A DNA stretch of 64,000 nt, from NCBI RefSeq assembly GCF_012926505.1, contig NZ_JABBNT010000003.1:372001-436000 (forward strand), written 5' to 3'. The translations under genes were made by a program, and so were the position numbers. The DNA is from Pacificispira spongiicola (GTDB lineage: Bacteria > Pseudomonadota > Alphaproteobacteria > UBA8366 > Aestuariispiraceae). Position 1 is the first letter of the stretch. Each line of letters starts with the position of its first letter. The notes below the pieces were generated by a model. That model searched no databases, was not told the origin of the DNA, and worked only from the letters and a program-made list of their open reading frames with translations. Of the stretch, positions 9,838 through 16,985 are shown one piece after another.

Positions 9838-10686
9838 CTATTCGGCGGCGTCTTGCGCTGTATCGGGTGAGACGAGCACCCGGCCGTCGTTCATCCGCCC
9901 CATCCAGTCCAGGGAGGCGCGCAGGCCGACCACCGGGCCGATGGCGATGACCGCCGGCGCCTCTACGTCTTTCGCGGTTTCCCCCGCGTCCGACAGGCGG
10001 CATTCGACGACGCGCATCTTCGCGGTGGCGGCGTTGGAAACGAAGGCGACCAGATCGTCCGGGTTGCGCCCGCCGTCGATCAGCTTTGCCGCAATCCGTC
10101 CCATATGCTTGACGGCCATATAGAGGACGATGACCGGCGCGCCGGTGGCCAGCGCCTGCCAGTTCAGATTGTCCGGCACCTCGCCCGTTACCGAATGGCC
10201 GGTGATGAAGGTGACGGAGGAATTGGTGTCGCGATGGGTCGCCGGAATCCCGGCATAGGCCAGACCGCCGATCCCCGCCGTAATCCCCGGCACGATGCGG
10301 AAGGGAATCCCGGCCTCCGTCAGGGCCAGGGCTTCTTCGCCGCCGCGCCCGAAGACGAAGGGATCGCCGCCCTTCAGCCGCAGCACGCGCTTGCCGGCCT
10401 GCGCCAGTTCGATCAGGCGCAGGGTGATCGACCGCTGGGTCGGGCTGGGCCGCCCGCCGCGCTTCCCGGCATAAATCATTTCCGCCGATTTCGGCGCATG
10501 CTCCAGGATGCGGCTGTCGACCAGCGCGTCATAAACCACGACATCCGCCTGCCGCAGGGCGTTGACGCCATGCAGGGTCAGCAGGCCCGGATCGCCCGGC
10601 CCGGCGCCGACAAGCCAGACCCAGCCGGGGTCGAAGCCCGGCAGGCCGGCCAACAATGTGTCGGTCATGTCACGATCGCTGCTCAT
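9838..10686 (-). CDS. cobA: Uroporphyrinogen-III C-methyltransferase
   Basis: SUMT transfers two methyl groups from SAM to uroporphyrinogen III, giving precorrin-2 for cobalamin (and siroheme). The SAM-binding VGAGPGDPGLLTL lies at residues 26-38, followed by VYDALV and RLKGGDPFVFGRGGEE. Start 10686 gives 282 residues. The reading frame is open further upstream, but that extension overlaps the divergent cbiD gene and has no family similarity. A second ATG at 10668 is possible. No CysG-type oxidase domain is fused. First gene of cobA-cobB-ycgN. Confidence 0.93.
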   Translation of the reverse strand: MSSDRDMTDTLLAGLPGFDPGWVWLVGAGPGDPGLLTLHGVNALRQADVVVYDALVDSRILEHAPKSAEMIYAGKRGGRPSPTQRSITLRLIELAQAGKRVLRLKGGDPFVFGRGGEEALALTEAGIPFRIVPGITAGIGGLAYAGIPATHRDTNSSVTFITGHSVTGEVPDNLNWQALATGAPVIVLYMAVKHMGRIAAKLIDGGRNPDDLVAFVSNAATAKMRVVECRLSDAGETAKDVEAPAVIAIGPVVGLRASLDWMGRMNDGRVLVSPDTAQDAAE

Positions 10687-10717
10687 AGGCGTTACTCTAT
10701 ACACGATGTGTCTGTTT

Positions 10718-10753
10718 ATGCATCCATCAGGAACGGTCATTAGAAGGATGCAT
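10718..10753. promoter_or_regulatory. Inverted repeat between divergent cobA and cbiD
   Basis: ATGCATCC (10718-10725) and GGATGCAT (10746-10753) form a perfect 8-base inverted repeat separated by 20 bases. A smaller palindrome ACAC-GAT-GTGT (10701-10711) sits beside it towards cobA. A TATAGA hexamer on the minus strand (10701-10696) is only about ten bases from the cobA ATG, which could give a nearly leaderless transcript. The whole gap is about 100 bases. I could not find a B12-box, and the gap is too short for a full cobalamin riboswitch on either side. Confidence 0.35.
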
Positions 10754-10789
10754 GACGAATTCCGGGAACCCCTATATTGTCCCGGACCG

Positions 10790-11872
10790 ATGACAGGCAA
10801 GCCCGACGATATCCGCCTGCGCCGGGGATGGACCACCGGCGCCTGCGCCGCCGCCGCCGCACGGGCGGCGTTTTGCGCCTTGCGGGACCGCGCCTTTCCC
10901 GATCCGGTGACGATTCGCCTGCCGCGCGGGCAGACGCCCAGCTTCAAACTGACGGAGCAGGAGATAGGCGACGGCTTTGCCGCGGCCGCCGTCATCAAGG
11001 ATGCGGGTGACGATCCCGACATTACCCATGGCGCGACGGTTCGGGCGCGGGTCGCGGCGCTGCCCGCCGGATCCGGTCTTGTGTTTCAGGCCGGGGAAGG
11101 CGTGGGCATGGTGACCAAGCCCGGTCTTCCGATCCCGCCCGGCGAACCGGCGATCAACCCGAAACCGCGCGAGATCATCGAAGCCAATTTGCGCGATGTG
11201 CTGGACGCCCCCGGCGCGCCGCTGGACCTGGCGGTGGAAATATCCGTGCCCGGCGGCGCGGCGCTGGCGGAAAAGACCTGGAATCCGCGCCTGGGCATCG
11301 TCGGCGGGCTGTCGATCCTGGGCACGACGGGGATCGTCATCCCCTATTCCTGCAGCGCCTGGATTCATTCGATCCATCGCGGCATCGACGTGGCGCGGGC
11401 GACCGGTCTGACCCATGTTGCGGGCGCGACGGGCAAGACGTCCGAAGTGGCGGTGCGGCGGCTCTACGACCTGCCGCTGGAGGCGATGCTGGATATGGGC
11501 GATTTCGCGGGCGGCTTGTTGAAATATCTGCGTCGTCACCCGGTCGATCGGCTGACGATCGCGGGCGGCTTCGCGAAGCTGGGAAAGCTTGCGCAAGGCC
11601 ATCTGGACCTGCATTCCTCGCGCAGTCAGCTGGACTTGGAAAAGCTGGCCGACCTGGCCGCAAGTTTGGGCGGGGACGATAGTCTGCACGCGGCGGTGGC
11701 CGGGTCGAATACGGGGGCGGAGGCCCTGTCCCATTGCTCGGCGGCGGGCATCCCGATAGCACAGGCTGTGGCACGTCAGGCGCGGGAGGTTGCGCTGGCC
11801 GCTTGCCCCGGTGTCGATATCGACATCCTGATCGTCGATCGGGACGGCACGATCCTGGCAGGCGGCGGATGA
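10790..11872 (+). CDS. cbiD: Cobalt-precorrin-5B C1-methyltransferase
   Basis: CbiD methylates C1 of the corrin ring after loss of the two-carbon fragment. It is the enzyme of the oxygen-independent route and is also used in hybrid pathways in place of CobF. The N-terminal RRGWTTGACAAAAARAA signature and the later VAGATGKTSE and TIAGGFAKLGKLAQG blocks identify it. Start 10790 gives 360 residues, the usual size; an earlier ATG at 10748 has its purine-rich stretch too close. The stop overlaps the cobK start (ATGA). Codes divergently from cobA. Confidence 0.92.
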   Translation: MTGKPDDIRLRRGWTTGACAAAAARAAFCALRDRAFPDPVTIRLPRGQTPSFKLTEQEIGDGFAAAAVIKDAGDDPDITHGATVRARVAALPAGSGLVFQAGEGVGMVTKPGLPIPPGEPAINPKPREIIEANLRDVLDAPGAPLDLAVEISVPGGAALAEKTWNPRLGIVGGLSILGTTGIVIPYSCSAWIHSIHRGIDVARATGLTHVAGATGKTSEVAVRRLYDLPLEAMLDMGDFAGGLLKYLRRHPVDRLTIAGGFAKLGKLAQGHLDLHSSRSQLDLEKLADLAASLGGDDSLHAAVAGSNTGAEALSHCSAAGIPIAQAVARQAREVALAACPGVDIDILIVDRDGTILAGGG

Positions 11873-12630
11873 CGAAGGCGAAACCGCGCATCCTGATCCT
11901 GGGCGGCACGGGGGAGGCCCGGCGGCTCGCCACCTTGTTGGCCGATGATTACGATATCAAAACGTCCTTGGCCGGACGGACGACGGCACCGAAGACGCTG
12001 CCCGGTCGGATGCGGATCGGCGGCTTCGGCGGGGCGGGAGGTCTGGCGGAGTATTTGGTACAGGAAGGGGTGCAGTATCTGGTCGACGCCACCCATCCCT
12101 ATGCCGCGCGGATGGGCGCGAATGCGGCGCTCGCGGCGGCGCGTTGTGCCGTACCGTTGTTGCGATTGGAACGCCCGGCCTGGGTGAAGCAACAGGGCGA
12201 CCGCTGGGTGGAGTTCGAAAATCTCGACACGCTGGTTGCCGCCTTGCCCGGTCTTGGAAAGCACGCTTTTGTCAGCCTGGGCGGCGCGGGGTTGGAGGCA
12301 TTTTCCGGCCTGACCGGGATGCAATTGACCGTCCGGGCGATCGATCCGCCACCGGCCCTGACCGACCGGTCCGACATTACCCTGATTTTGGATCAGGGAC
12401 CGTTTGACTTGGCCGGGGAGCGCGAACTACTGTCCGAGCGCGGCGCGGATGTGCTGGTGTCCCGCAACGCGGGCGGCGCGGCAACCTATGCCAAGATTGC
12501 CGCCGCGCGCGAATTGGGGATCACGGTGGCCCTGCTGGACCGGCCCGAACGGCCCCGGGGTGTCGAAACCGCGGGCGATCCGGAAACGGCCGCCCGACGG
12601 ATTACCGAGTGTCTTGCGTCCTTGACCTGA
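11869..12630 (+). CDS. cobK: Precorrin-6A/cobalt-precorrin-6A reductase
   Basis: The 253-residue protein has the NAD(P)-binding ILILGGTGEARRLA block at its N-terminus and the DATHPYAARM signature near residue 67, both diagnostic of CobK/CbiJ. It reduces precorrin-6A (or the cobalt form) with NADPH. It is coupled to cbiD through an ATGA overlap, so both act in the middle part of corrin ring synthesis. The remaining methyltransferases (CobI, CobJ, CobM, CobL) are not in the window. Confidence 0.92.
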   Translation: MTKAKPRILILGGTGEARRLATLLADDYDIKTSLAGRTTAPKTLPGRMRIGGFGGAGGLAEYLVQEGVQYLVDATHPYAARMGANAALAAARCAVPLLRLERPAWVKQQGDRWVEFENLDTLVAALPGLGKHAFVSLGGAGLEAFSGLTGMQLTVRAIDPPPALTDRSDITLILDQGPFDLAGERELLSERGADVLVSRNAGGAATYAKIAAARELGITVALLDRPERPRGVETAGDPETAARRITECLASLT

Positions 12631-12636
12631 AAGCTG

Positions 12637-13242
12637 ATGAAAAGTGACCGATCCGACATGACCTTCGTAAATCCCGTCAAAACCCTGCTTCTTGCGACCT
12701 GCCTGTCCTTCTTCACGGTCGCCCTGATCGGTGTGCCGGATGCGCGTGCGCAGTTGTTTGTCAGCGGCGAGCCGGATTTGATCCAGGCCGTACGCAAGGG
12801 AGACACGGCAGAGGTGCGGGCCCTGATCCTGAAGGGCGAAAACCCGCAATCGACCGATTTCGAAGGCTTGAACGGCATCGCCATTGCCGCGCGCGCGGCG
12901 GATTTCACCATGCTGGACGTTTTGATACAGCAACAGGTGAATGTGAACATGCCCGACAAGATCGGCAATACGCCGCTTCTGTGGGTGGCGGATAGCGGCG
13001 ATTATTACGTTGCGGAATATCTTCTGCAAAATGGTGCCGATCCGAATATCCGCAACAAACGGGGTCTGACGCCGATCATGGTCGCGGCGCGCGGCGGTTA
13101 TGCCGATGTCGTCCAACTATTGGTCGATAACGGGGCGGATCTGACCCAGCGCGATTATACGGGACGCAGCGCCCTGGACTGGGCCCGCGAAAGCCGCACG
13201 CCGGGAATCGATCAGATTCTGGAACGCGCCGGCGCCCAATAA
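12637..13242 (+). CDS. Exported ankyrin-repeat protein
   Basis: The 201-residue product has a signal peptide (hydrophobic stretch about 18-35, likely cleavage after ARA before QLF). Four ankyrin repeats follow, with recognisable units such as GNTPLLWVADSGDYYVAEYLLQ. Ankyrin repeats mediate protein binding, here in the periplasm; small proteins of this kind sometimes protect or deliver periplasmic enzymes. The ATG at 12637 lies seven bases after cobK and has a weak GAAAG site; an ATG at 12658 is an alternative. The partner is unknown, and a role in cobalamin synthesis is not implied. Confidence 0.85.
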   Translation: MKSDRSDMTFVNPVKTLLLATCLSFFTVALIGVPDARAQLFVSGEPDLIQAVRKGDTAEVRALILKGENPQSTDFEGLNGIAIAARAADFTMLDVLIQQQVNVNMPDKIGNTPLLWVADSGDYYVAEYLLQNGADPNIRNKRGLTPIMVAARGGYADVVQLLVDNGADLTQRDYTGRSALDWARESRTPGIDQILERAGAQ

Positions 13243-13265
13243 GCCGAATTCTTTATACTGGCAGA

Positions 13266-14939
13266 TTAGACCGGCAGCGCGGCGGCATCGGCCACGGCAA
13301 GGACCCGCAACGGGCGCTGACGGCCGCGAATGGCGGCCTCATGCTCGGTGATCGCCTCGCTCATGAAATCCTGCTGCCCGGCGGTTTCCAGAACGGCGCG
13401 CGACACGACAAGCTGCGCCGAAAATTCCTTGGTCATGGATTCCAGACGGCTGGCCGTGTTCACCGTATCGCCGATGGCGGTGATCTGCGTCGCGCGGCCA
13501 TAGCCCATTTCACCGACAATCGTGGGGCCGACATGGATGCCGATGCCGATGCGCAGCGGCTGGTCCAGATCCTGGCGCAGACCGGAATTCAGCGCGGCCA
13601 GACGTTCCGCCATGCGCTTGGCGGCGCGCAGGGCGTTCCGGCACCCCGCTTCCGCACCGTCTTCCAATCCGAACAGGGCCATGACCCCGTCGCCGATGAA
13701 CTTGTCCAGATGACCGCCGGATTCCTCGATCGCCCGTCCCATCGCATCGAAATAGCGGTTCAGCAGGAAAACCGTGTCATAGGGCAGCCGGTCCTCGCTG
13801 ACCCGCGTGAATCCGCGCAGGTCACAGAACATCACCGCAATCGTCGCCTCCCGCCCATGGGCCAGACGGCTCGCGGCGGCATGACCGTGCCGCGCCGTCG
13901 CCGTATGGGGCAGCAGCGGCGTGATTTCGATGGACCCGGCCGCCGGGATGGACTGACAGGCCAGACGCACATCCGGCCCGGCGCGCACGCGCTCCAGCAC
14001 CGCGACTTCCGCCGGGCTGGGCGGCGGCAGCAATTCCGCCCCCTTGCGCACCCGCACGCGGCAGGTGGAACAGCGGCCCCGTCCGCCGCAGACCCCGGCA
14101 TGGGGGTGGTTGCAATCGCGGCTTGCCTCCAACAGGGAAAGACCCTGGTTGAAGGTGAATTCCCGTCCGTCGTCATAGCGCAGCCGAACCATGCCGCGGC
14201 GCTTTTCCAATTGAATCCGGACCGACCGCGCGATCAGCGTGGCAATCAGCAATCCCGCCAGGATCAGGATCACGACATTTTCGACGGTCAACAGCATGGA
14301 CTGCGCGTCATTGTTCAACACGCCGACATCGGCCAGGACGGCGCGCACCCAGGCGGGGTCGGCGGCATTTGCCACAGCCTCGTTCCCGGCCTTCCAGAAC
14401 CCGGTCAGCGACAGGGTCGGCCACAGCAACGCGCCTGCGAACAGGACGAAACGCCAGCGCGGCCAGAACGGTTTCAGCCGCAGCCAGAAATACAGACCAA
14501 GACAGCCATGCAGCCACACGGTCAACAGCGTGATCGCCTGCCGCACCCCGGCGACCGTGTCGTATTTCAGGTAGATCGCCATGATCCACGGATAGGTGGG
14601 TTCCAGATCGTACAGGACCTCCGCCATGCGGGTGCTGACGAAATGCAGCGCCAGCAGGACCGGCACAGACAGGCCGGTGATCAGCTGCAAGGCCTCGCTG
14701 CGGGCCATGCCGCGCCAGCGCCGCCGCCGATAGATCGCGTATAGCCCCAGCGACAGATGGGTCAGGAAGGCGCCATAGAGCAGGAAAAGCCCCAGCCAGG
14801 TTTCCCAGGCTTCCGATACGCTATGGCGCAGGCCTTCCATCGCGGCCAGGGAATAGTTCCCGGCCACCAGCGCGATGGCATGGGTGGCGACATAGGTAAA
14901 AAGCGTCAGGCCGGTGAGAAGGCGAAGGCGTCGGATCAT
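13266..14939 (-). CDS. Membrane adenylate/guanylate cyclase with internal 2Fe-2S ferredoxin domain
   Basis: The 557-residue protein has about six to seven membrane helices (residues 5-240) with several histidines in the first ones. A ferredoxin-like domain follows (about 245-335) with CX5CX2C in GVCGGRGRCSTC and a fourth cysteine in RLACQS. A class III cyclase domain ends it (about 350-540), with metal-binding aspartates in FCDLRGFT and IGDGVMALFG and the AIGDTVNTASRLE motif. It likely makes cAMP under control of a redox or electron-transfer signal. Start 14939 is chosen because longer versions run into the upstream TerB-like gene. Confidence 0.88.
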   Translation of the reverse strand: MIRRLRLLTGLTLFTYVATHAIALVAGNYSLAAMEGLRHSVSEAWETWLGLFLLYGAFLTHLSLGLYAIYRRRRWRGMARSEALQLITGLSVPVLLALHFVSTRMAEVLYDLEPTYPWIMAIYLKYDTVAGVRQAITLLTVWLHGCLGLYFWLRLKPFWPRWRFVLFAGALLWPTLSLTGFWKAGNEAVANAADPAWVRAVLADVGVLNNDAQSMLLTVENVVILILAGLLIATLIARSVRIQLEKRRGMVRLRYDDGREFTFNQGLSLLEASRDCNHPHAGVCGGRGRCSTCRVRVRKGAELLPPPSPAEVAVLERVRAGPDVRLACQSIPAAGSIEITPLLPHTATARHGHAAASRLAHGREATIAVMFCDLRGFTRVSEDRLPYDTVFLLNRYFDAMGRAIEESGGHLDKFIGDGVMALFGLEDGAEAGCRNALRAAKRMAERLAALNSGLRQDLDQPLRIGIGIHVGPTIVGEMGYGRATQITAIGDTVNTASRLESMTKEFSAQLVVSRAVLETAGQQDFMSEAITEHEAAIRGRQRPLRVLAVADAAALPV

Positions 14940-14971
14940 CCAGGCTTCATATCCCGGACGCGGTGTGGCGT

Positions 14972-15490
14972 CTACGCTTGATCCGTCGCCTGTCCGGAAT
15001 CGAGCGGATGGGTTGCGTCGCTGTCGTCCGCCCCGTTTTCGCGCCGGGCGAGGACCCGCTTGCGGGCCGTGCCGCTTTCGACGTCCGTCAGGCCCAGCAT
15101 GCCGGAAATGCGGCGGATCAGGTTCGCCTCGTAATCGTCCAGAACGCCGTCGGCATAAACCACGTCCCACAGCATTTCGATCAACATGATCCGTTCGTCA
15201 TGGTCGAAATGATCGTTGACCACCCGCAGGAAGGAGAAAATGTCGACGGCCGCTTCGGCGCGGCTTTCGCTTTCGCGCAGGATTTCCTGAACTTCCGCGT
15301 TCGGAATACCGAAATGGCGTTCGACCAGAACCGCGATCCGTTCCCGTTCGACCGGGTCGACCTGTCCATCGGACATGGCCGCCTGAACGAGCATGGCCGC
15401 CGCGGCGACGTGCAATTCATGGCTTTCGTGATTCCCTTGGCGGGAGGATGCGGCTTCGGCGGCGAAAAAGGCCTTCAGTCTGGCAAGCAT
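14972..15490 (-). CDS. TerB-like (tellurite resistance family) protein
   Basis: This acidic helical 172-residue protein carries one TerB-type domain (about 25-150), with the paired acidic patterns DGQVDPVERE and DGVLDDYEAN that bind metal in the family. TerB-like proteins are widespread outside tellurite loci, and their general role is uncertain. It lies 32 bases upstream of the cyclase gene on the same strand, so the two are probably co-transcribed. Confidence 0.82.
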   Translation of the reverse strand: MLARLKAFFAAEAASSRQGNHESHELHVAAAAMLVQAAMSDGQVDPVERERIAVLVERHFGIPNAEVQEILRESESRAEAAVDIFSFLRVVNDHFDHDERIMLIEMLWDVVYADGVLDDYEANLIRRISGMLGLTDVESGTARKRVLARRENGADDSDATHPLDSGQATDQA

Positions 15491-15544
15491 GGGTAAATAT
15501 CGTTCCGGGTTGTTTTGGCGCGTCTCTCAAGAAAGAGTAGCACC

Positions 15545-16150
15545 ATGATGGACGGCTTCAAATTGCATCGCGCCTATCTGGATCGTGCGGCCCAGGCGGC
15601 GATGGTAAAGGATATAAGGGAATGTCTGACGTCCGCCCCGCTTTTTCAACCCGTCATGCCCCGGACCGGCAAATCCTTCAGCGTGCGGATGAGCAATGCC
15701 GGGCCCTTCGGCTGGGTCTCGGACAAGGCGGGCGGCTACCGCTATCAGGCACGCCATCCTGTCACCGACACCCCTTGGCCGCCGATCCCGGACAGCATCC
15801 TGTCCGTCTGGCGGGCGCTGGCGGACTATGACGCGGAACCGGAGGCCTGCCTGATCAACTGGTATGCGCCGGATGCGAAAATGGGCCTGCATCGCGATAC
15901 GGACGAGGACGACCGGGATGCCCCGGTCCTATCGATCTCTCTGGGCGATAGCGCCGTCTTCCGCATCGGCCCGCCGGAAAAGGGCGCGAAGACGGCGAGT
16001 GTGAAGCTGGAGTCCGGCGATGTCTGCCTGCTGACCGGCCCGGCCCGCGAAAGCCGCCACGGCATCGACCGCGTGCTGGGCGGCAGTTCGACCCTGCTGA
16101 ACGCGCCGGGGCGGATCAACGTGACGCTGCGGCGGGTGAGCGTCCCTTAG
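15545..16150 (+). CDS. alkB: AlkB-type alpha-ketoglutarate-dependent DNA repair dioxygenase
   Basis: The 201-residue enzyme has the iron ligands H116 and D118 (GLHRDTDED) and H172 (RHGIDR), and the 2-oxoglutarate-binding arginines R190 and R196 in the final strand. The NWYAPDAKMG substrate-binding block is also present. AlkB oxidatively removes methyl groups from N1-methyladenine and N3-methylcytosine. The start at 15545 follows an AAGAAAGAG stretch; an upstream in-frame start at 15515 has no such site. It stands alone and has no ada fusion. Confidence 0.9.
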   Translation: MMDGFKLHRAYLDRAAQAAMVKDIRECLTSAPLFQPVMPRTGKSFSVRMSNAGPFGWVSDKAGGYRYQARHPVTDTPWPPIPDSILSVWRALADYDAEPEACLINWYAPDAKMGLHRDTDEDDRDAPVLSISLGDSAVFRIGPPEKGAKTASVKLESGDVCLLTGPARESRHGIDRVLGGSSTLLNAPGRINVTLRRVSVP

Positions 16151-16364
16151 CGGCGCGGGGTGACGTCACCATTGTCGCAAGGCGCAGGGGTAACAGAAAA
16201 ACGGTTGCCAGGGCCTGCCGAACGGCCCGGCCGCGCAGGATATGGGCCTGCGCCACACCCTCGGCGACCTGACGGTGGAACGGAACGGCCTCCGCTGATC
16301 CGACGGGCGCGGTATGCGCCGGGGGGTCGTCGCGGTCGAAATACCCAAGTGTATCGGGGGTCAT
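16116..16364 (-). CDS. Small protein of unknown function divergent from an HxlR regulator
   Basis: This 82-residue open frame starts at an ATG seven bases after a clean AAGGAG ribosome site, which argues that it is real. The C-terminal half is basic, and residues about 45-65 form a hydrophobic helix after ILRGRAVRQALATVF. I do not recognise the family; short alphaproteobacterial proteins with a similar arginine-rich helix exist. Its 3' end overlaps the end of alkB by about 35 bases on the opposite strand. It shares an operator-rich region with the HxlR gene and is the likely target of that regulator. Confidence 0.6.
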   Translation of the reverse strand: MTPDTLGYFDRDDPPAHTAPVGSAEAVPFHRQVAEGVAQAHILRGRAVRQALATVFLLPLRLATMVTSPRAAKGRSPAAASR

Positions 16365-16382
16365 CGTCTTTGCTCCTTAATG

Positions 16383-16399
16383 ACTTGTTTTTTGCAAGT
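16383..16399. promoter_or_regulatory. Proximal operator ACTTG-N7-CAAGT of the HxlR divergon
   Basis: This is a perfect inverted repeat with CTTG and CAAG half sites separated by seven bases. It lies just upstream of the small gene's ribosome site and overlaps the predicted -35 of hxlR. The same half sites and spacing recur at 16422-16436, 38 bases further on. That is what a dimeric winged-helix regulator controlling both directions would need. Confidence 0.55.
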
Positions 16400-16420
16400 A
16401 GATAACTCATATCGGATAAT
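16392..16420 (+). promoter_or_regulatory. Predicted hxlR promoter
   Basis: TTGCAA (16392-16397) and GATAAT (16415-16420) are spaced by 17 bases and point to the HxlR gene. On the other strand TTGTCT (16435-16430) and TATGAG (16411-16406), 18 bases apart, could serve the small gene. Both promoters overlap the twin operators. Confidence 0.5.
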
Positions 16421-16421
16421 G

Positions 16422-16436
16422 CTTGCGAAAGACAAG
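16422..16436. promoter_or_regulatory. Distal operator CTTG-N7-CAAG of the HxlR divergon
   Basis: This second copy of the CTTG-N7-CAAG inverted repeat sits 22-36 bases upstream of the hxlR start. It matches the proximal copy in half-site sequence and in spacing. Binding here would cover the -10 region or early leader of hxlR and the -35 region of the divergent small gene. Confidence 0.55.
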
Positions 16437-16457
16437 TGAATAATTTAGGAAAGGCTT

Positions 16458-16919
16458 ATGACCGGATCGATCAAGAAACACGCATCGCAATGCCTTGTGG
16501 CGCATGGGCTGGATATTTTCGGCGACCGATGGACGCTGTTGGTCCTGCGCGACATGATCCTGTACGGCAAGCGGCGCTACGGCGAATTCCTGGAGGCGGA
16601 GGAAGCGATTGCGACCAATGTCCTGGCGGATCGCCTGAAACGGTTGGCGGCGGAAGGGCTGGTGACCGTGTCGAAGGACCCGGACAATCGCCGTTCCAAT
16701 ATCTACACGCTGACCGATAAGGGCCTGTCCCTGATGCCCGTCATCTTCGAGATCATGAAATGGAGCGCCCAATACTGCGACCTGAATGAGCGCCGCCGCA
16801 AACTGATCGCGCGCCTGACGGCCGAACCCGACACAGTCATGGCGGAAATCCGCGCACGGGAGGCCGCGAATGAAAATCCAGCGGAAACGGCGGCCCGATT
16901 GCATCTTCTCCCGCGCTGA
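16458..16919 (+). CDS. HxlR-family winged-helix transcriptional regulator
   Basis: The 153-residue protein has the HxlR-type winged helix (about residues 18-105). It shows the N-terminal CLVAHGLDIFGDRWTLLVLRD signature, with cysteine C12 just before the first helix. Several HxlR proteins (QorR, HypR, YodB) sense quinones, aldehydes or disulfide stress through this cysteine. A second cysteine lies in QYCDL near residue 109. The divergent small gene and the twin CTTG-N7-CAAG repeats indicate autoregulation and control of the neighbour. Confidence 0.88.
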   Translation: MTGSIKKHASQCLVAHGLDIFGDRWTLLVLRDMILYGKRRYGEFLEAEEAIATNVLADRLKRLAAEGLVTVSKDPDNRRSNIYTLTDKGLSLMPVIFEIMKWSAQYCDLNERRRKLIARLTAEPDTVMAEIRAREAANENPAETAARLHLLPR

Positions 16920-16985
16920 CCGCAAACCCTCCCACGCGCGAAGTTAACCGCTGACAACCCTTTCGGGTTGCGGCATAAATCCATC

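Noticed and set aside
16147-16410. 87-codon minus-strand frame overlapping the small HxlR-linked gene
   Set aside because: It starts within the promoter/operator region upstream of the AAGGAG site; the 82-residue frame has the correctly spaced ribosome site.
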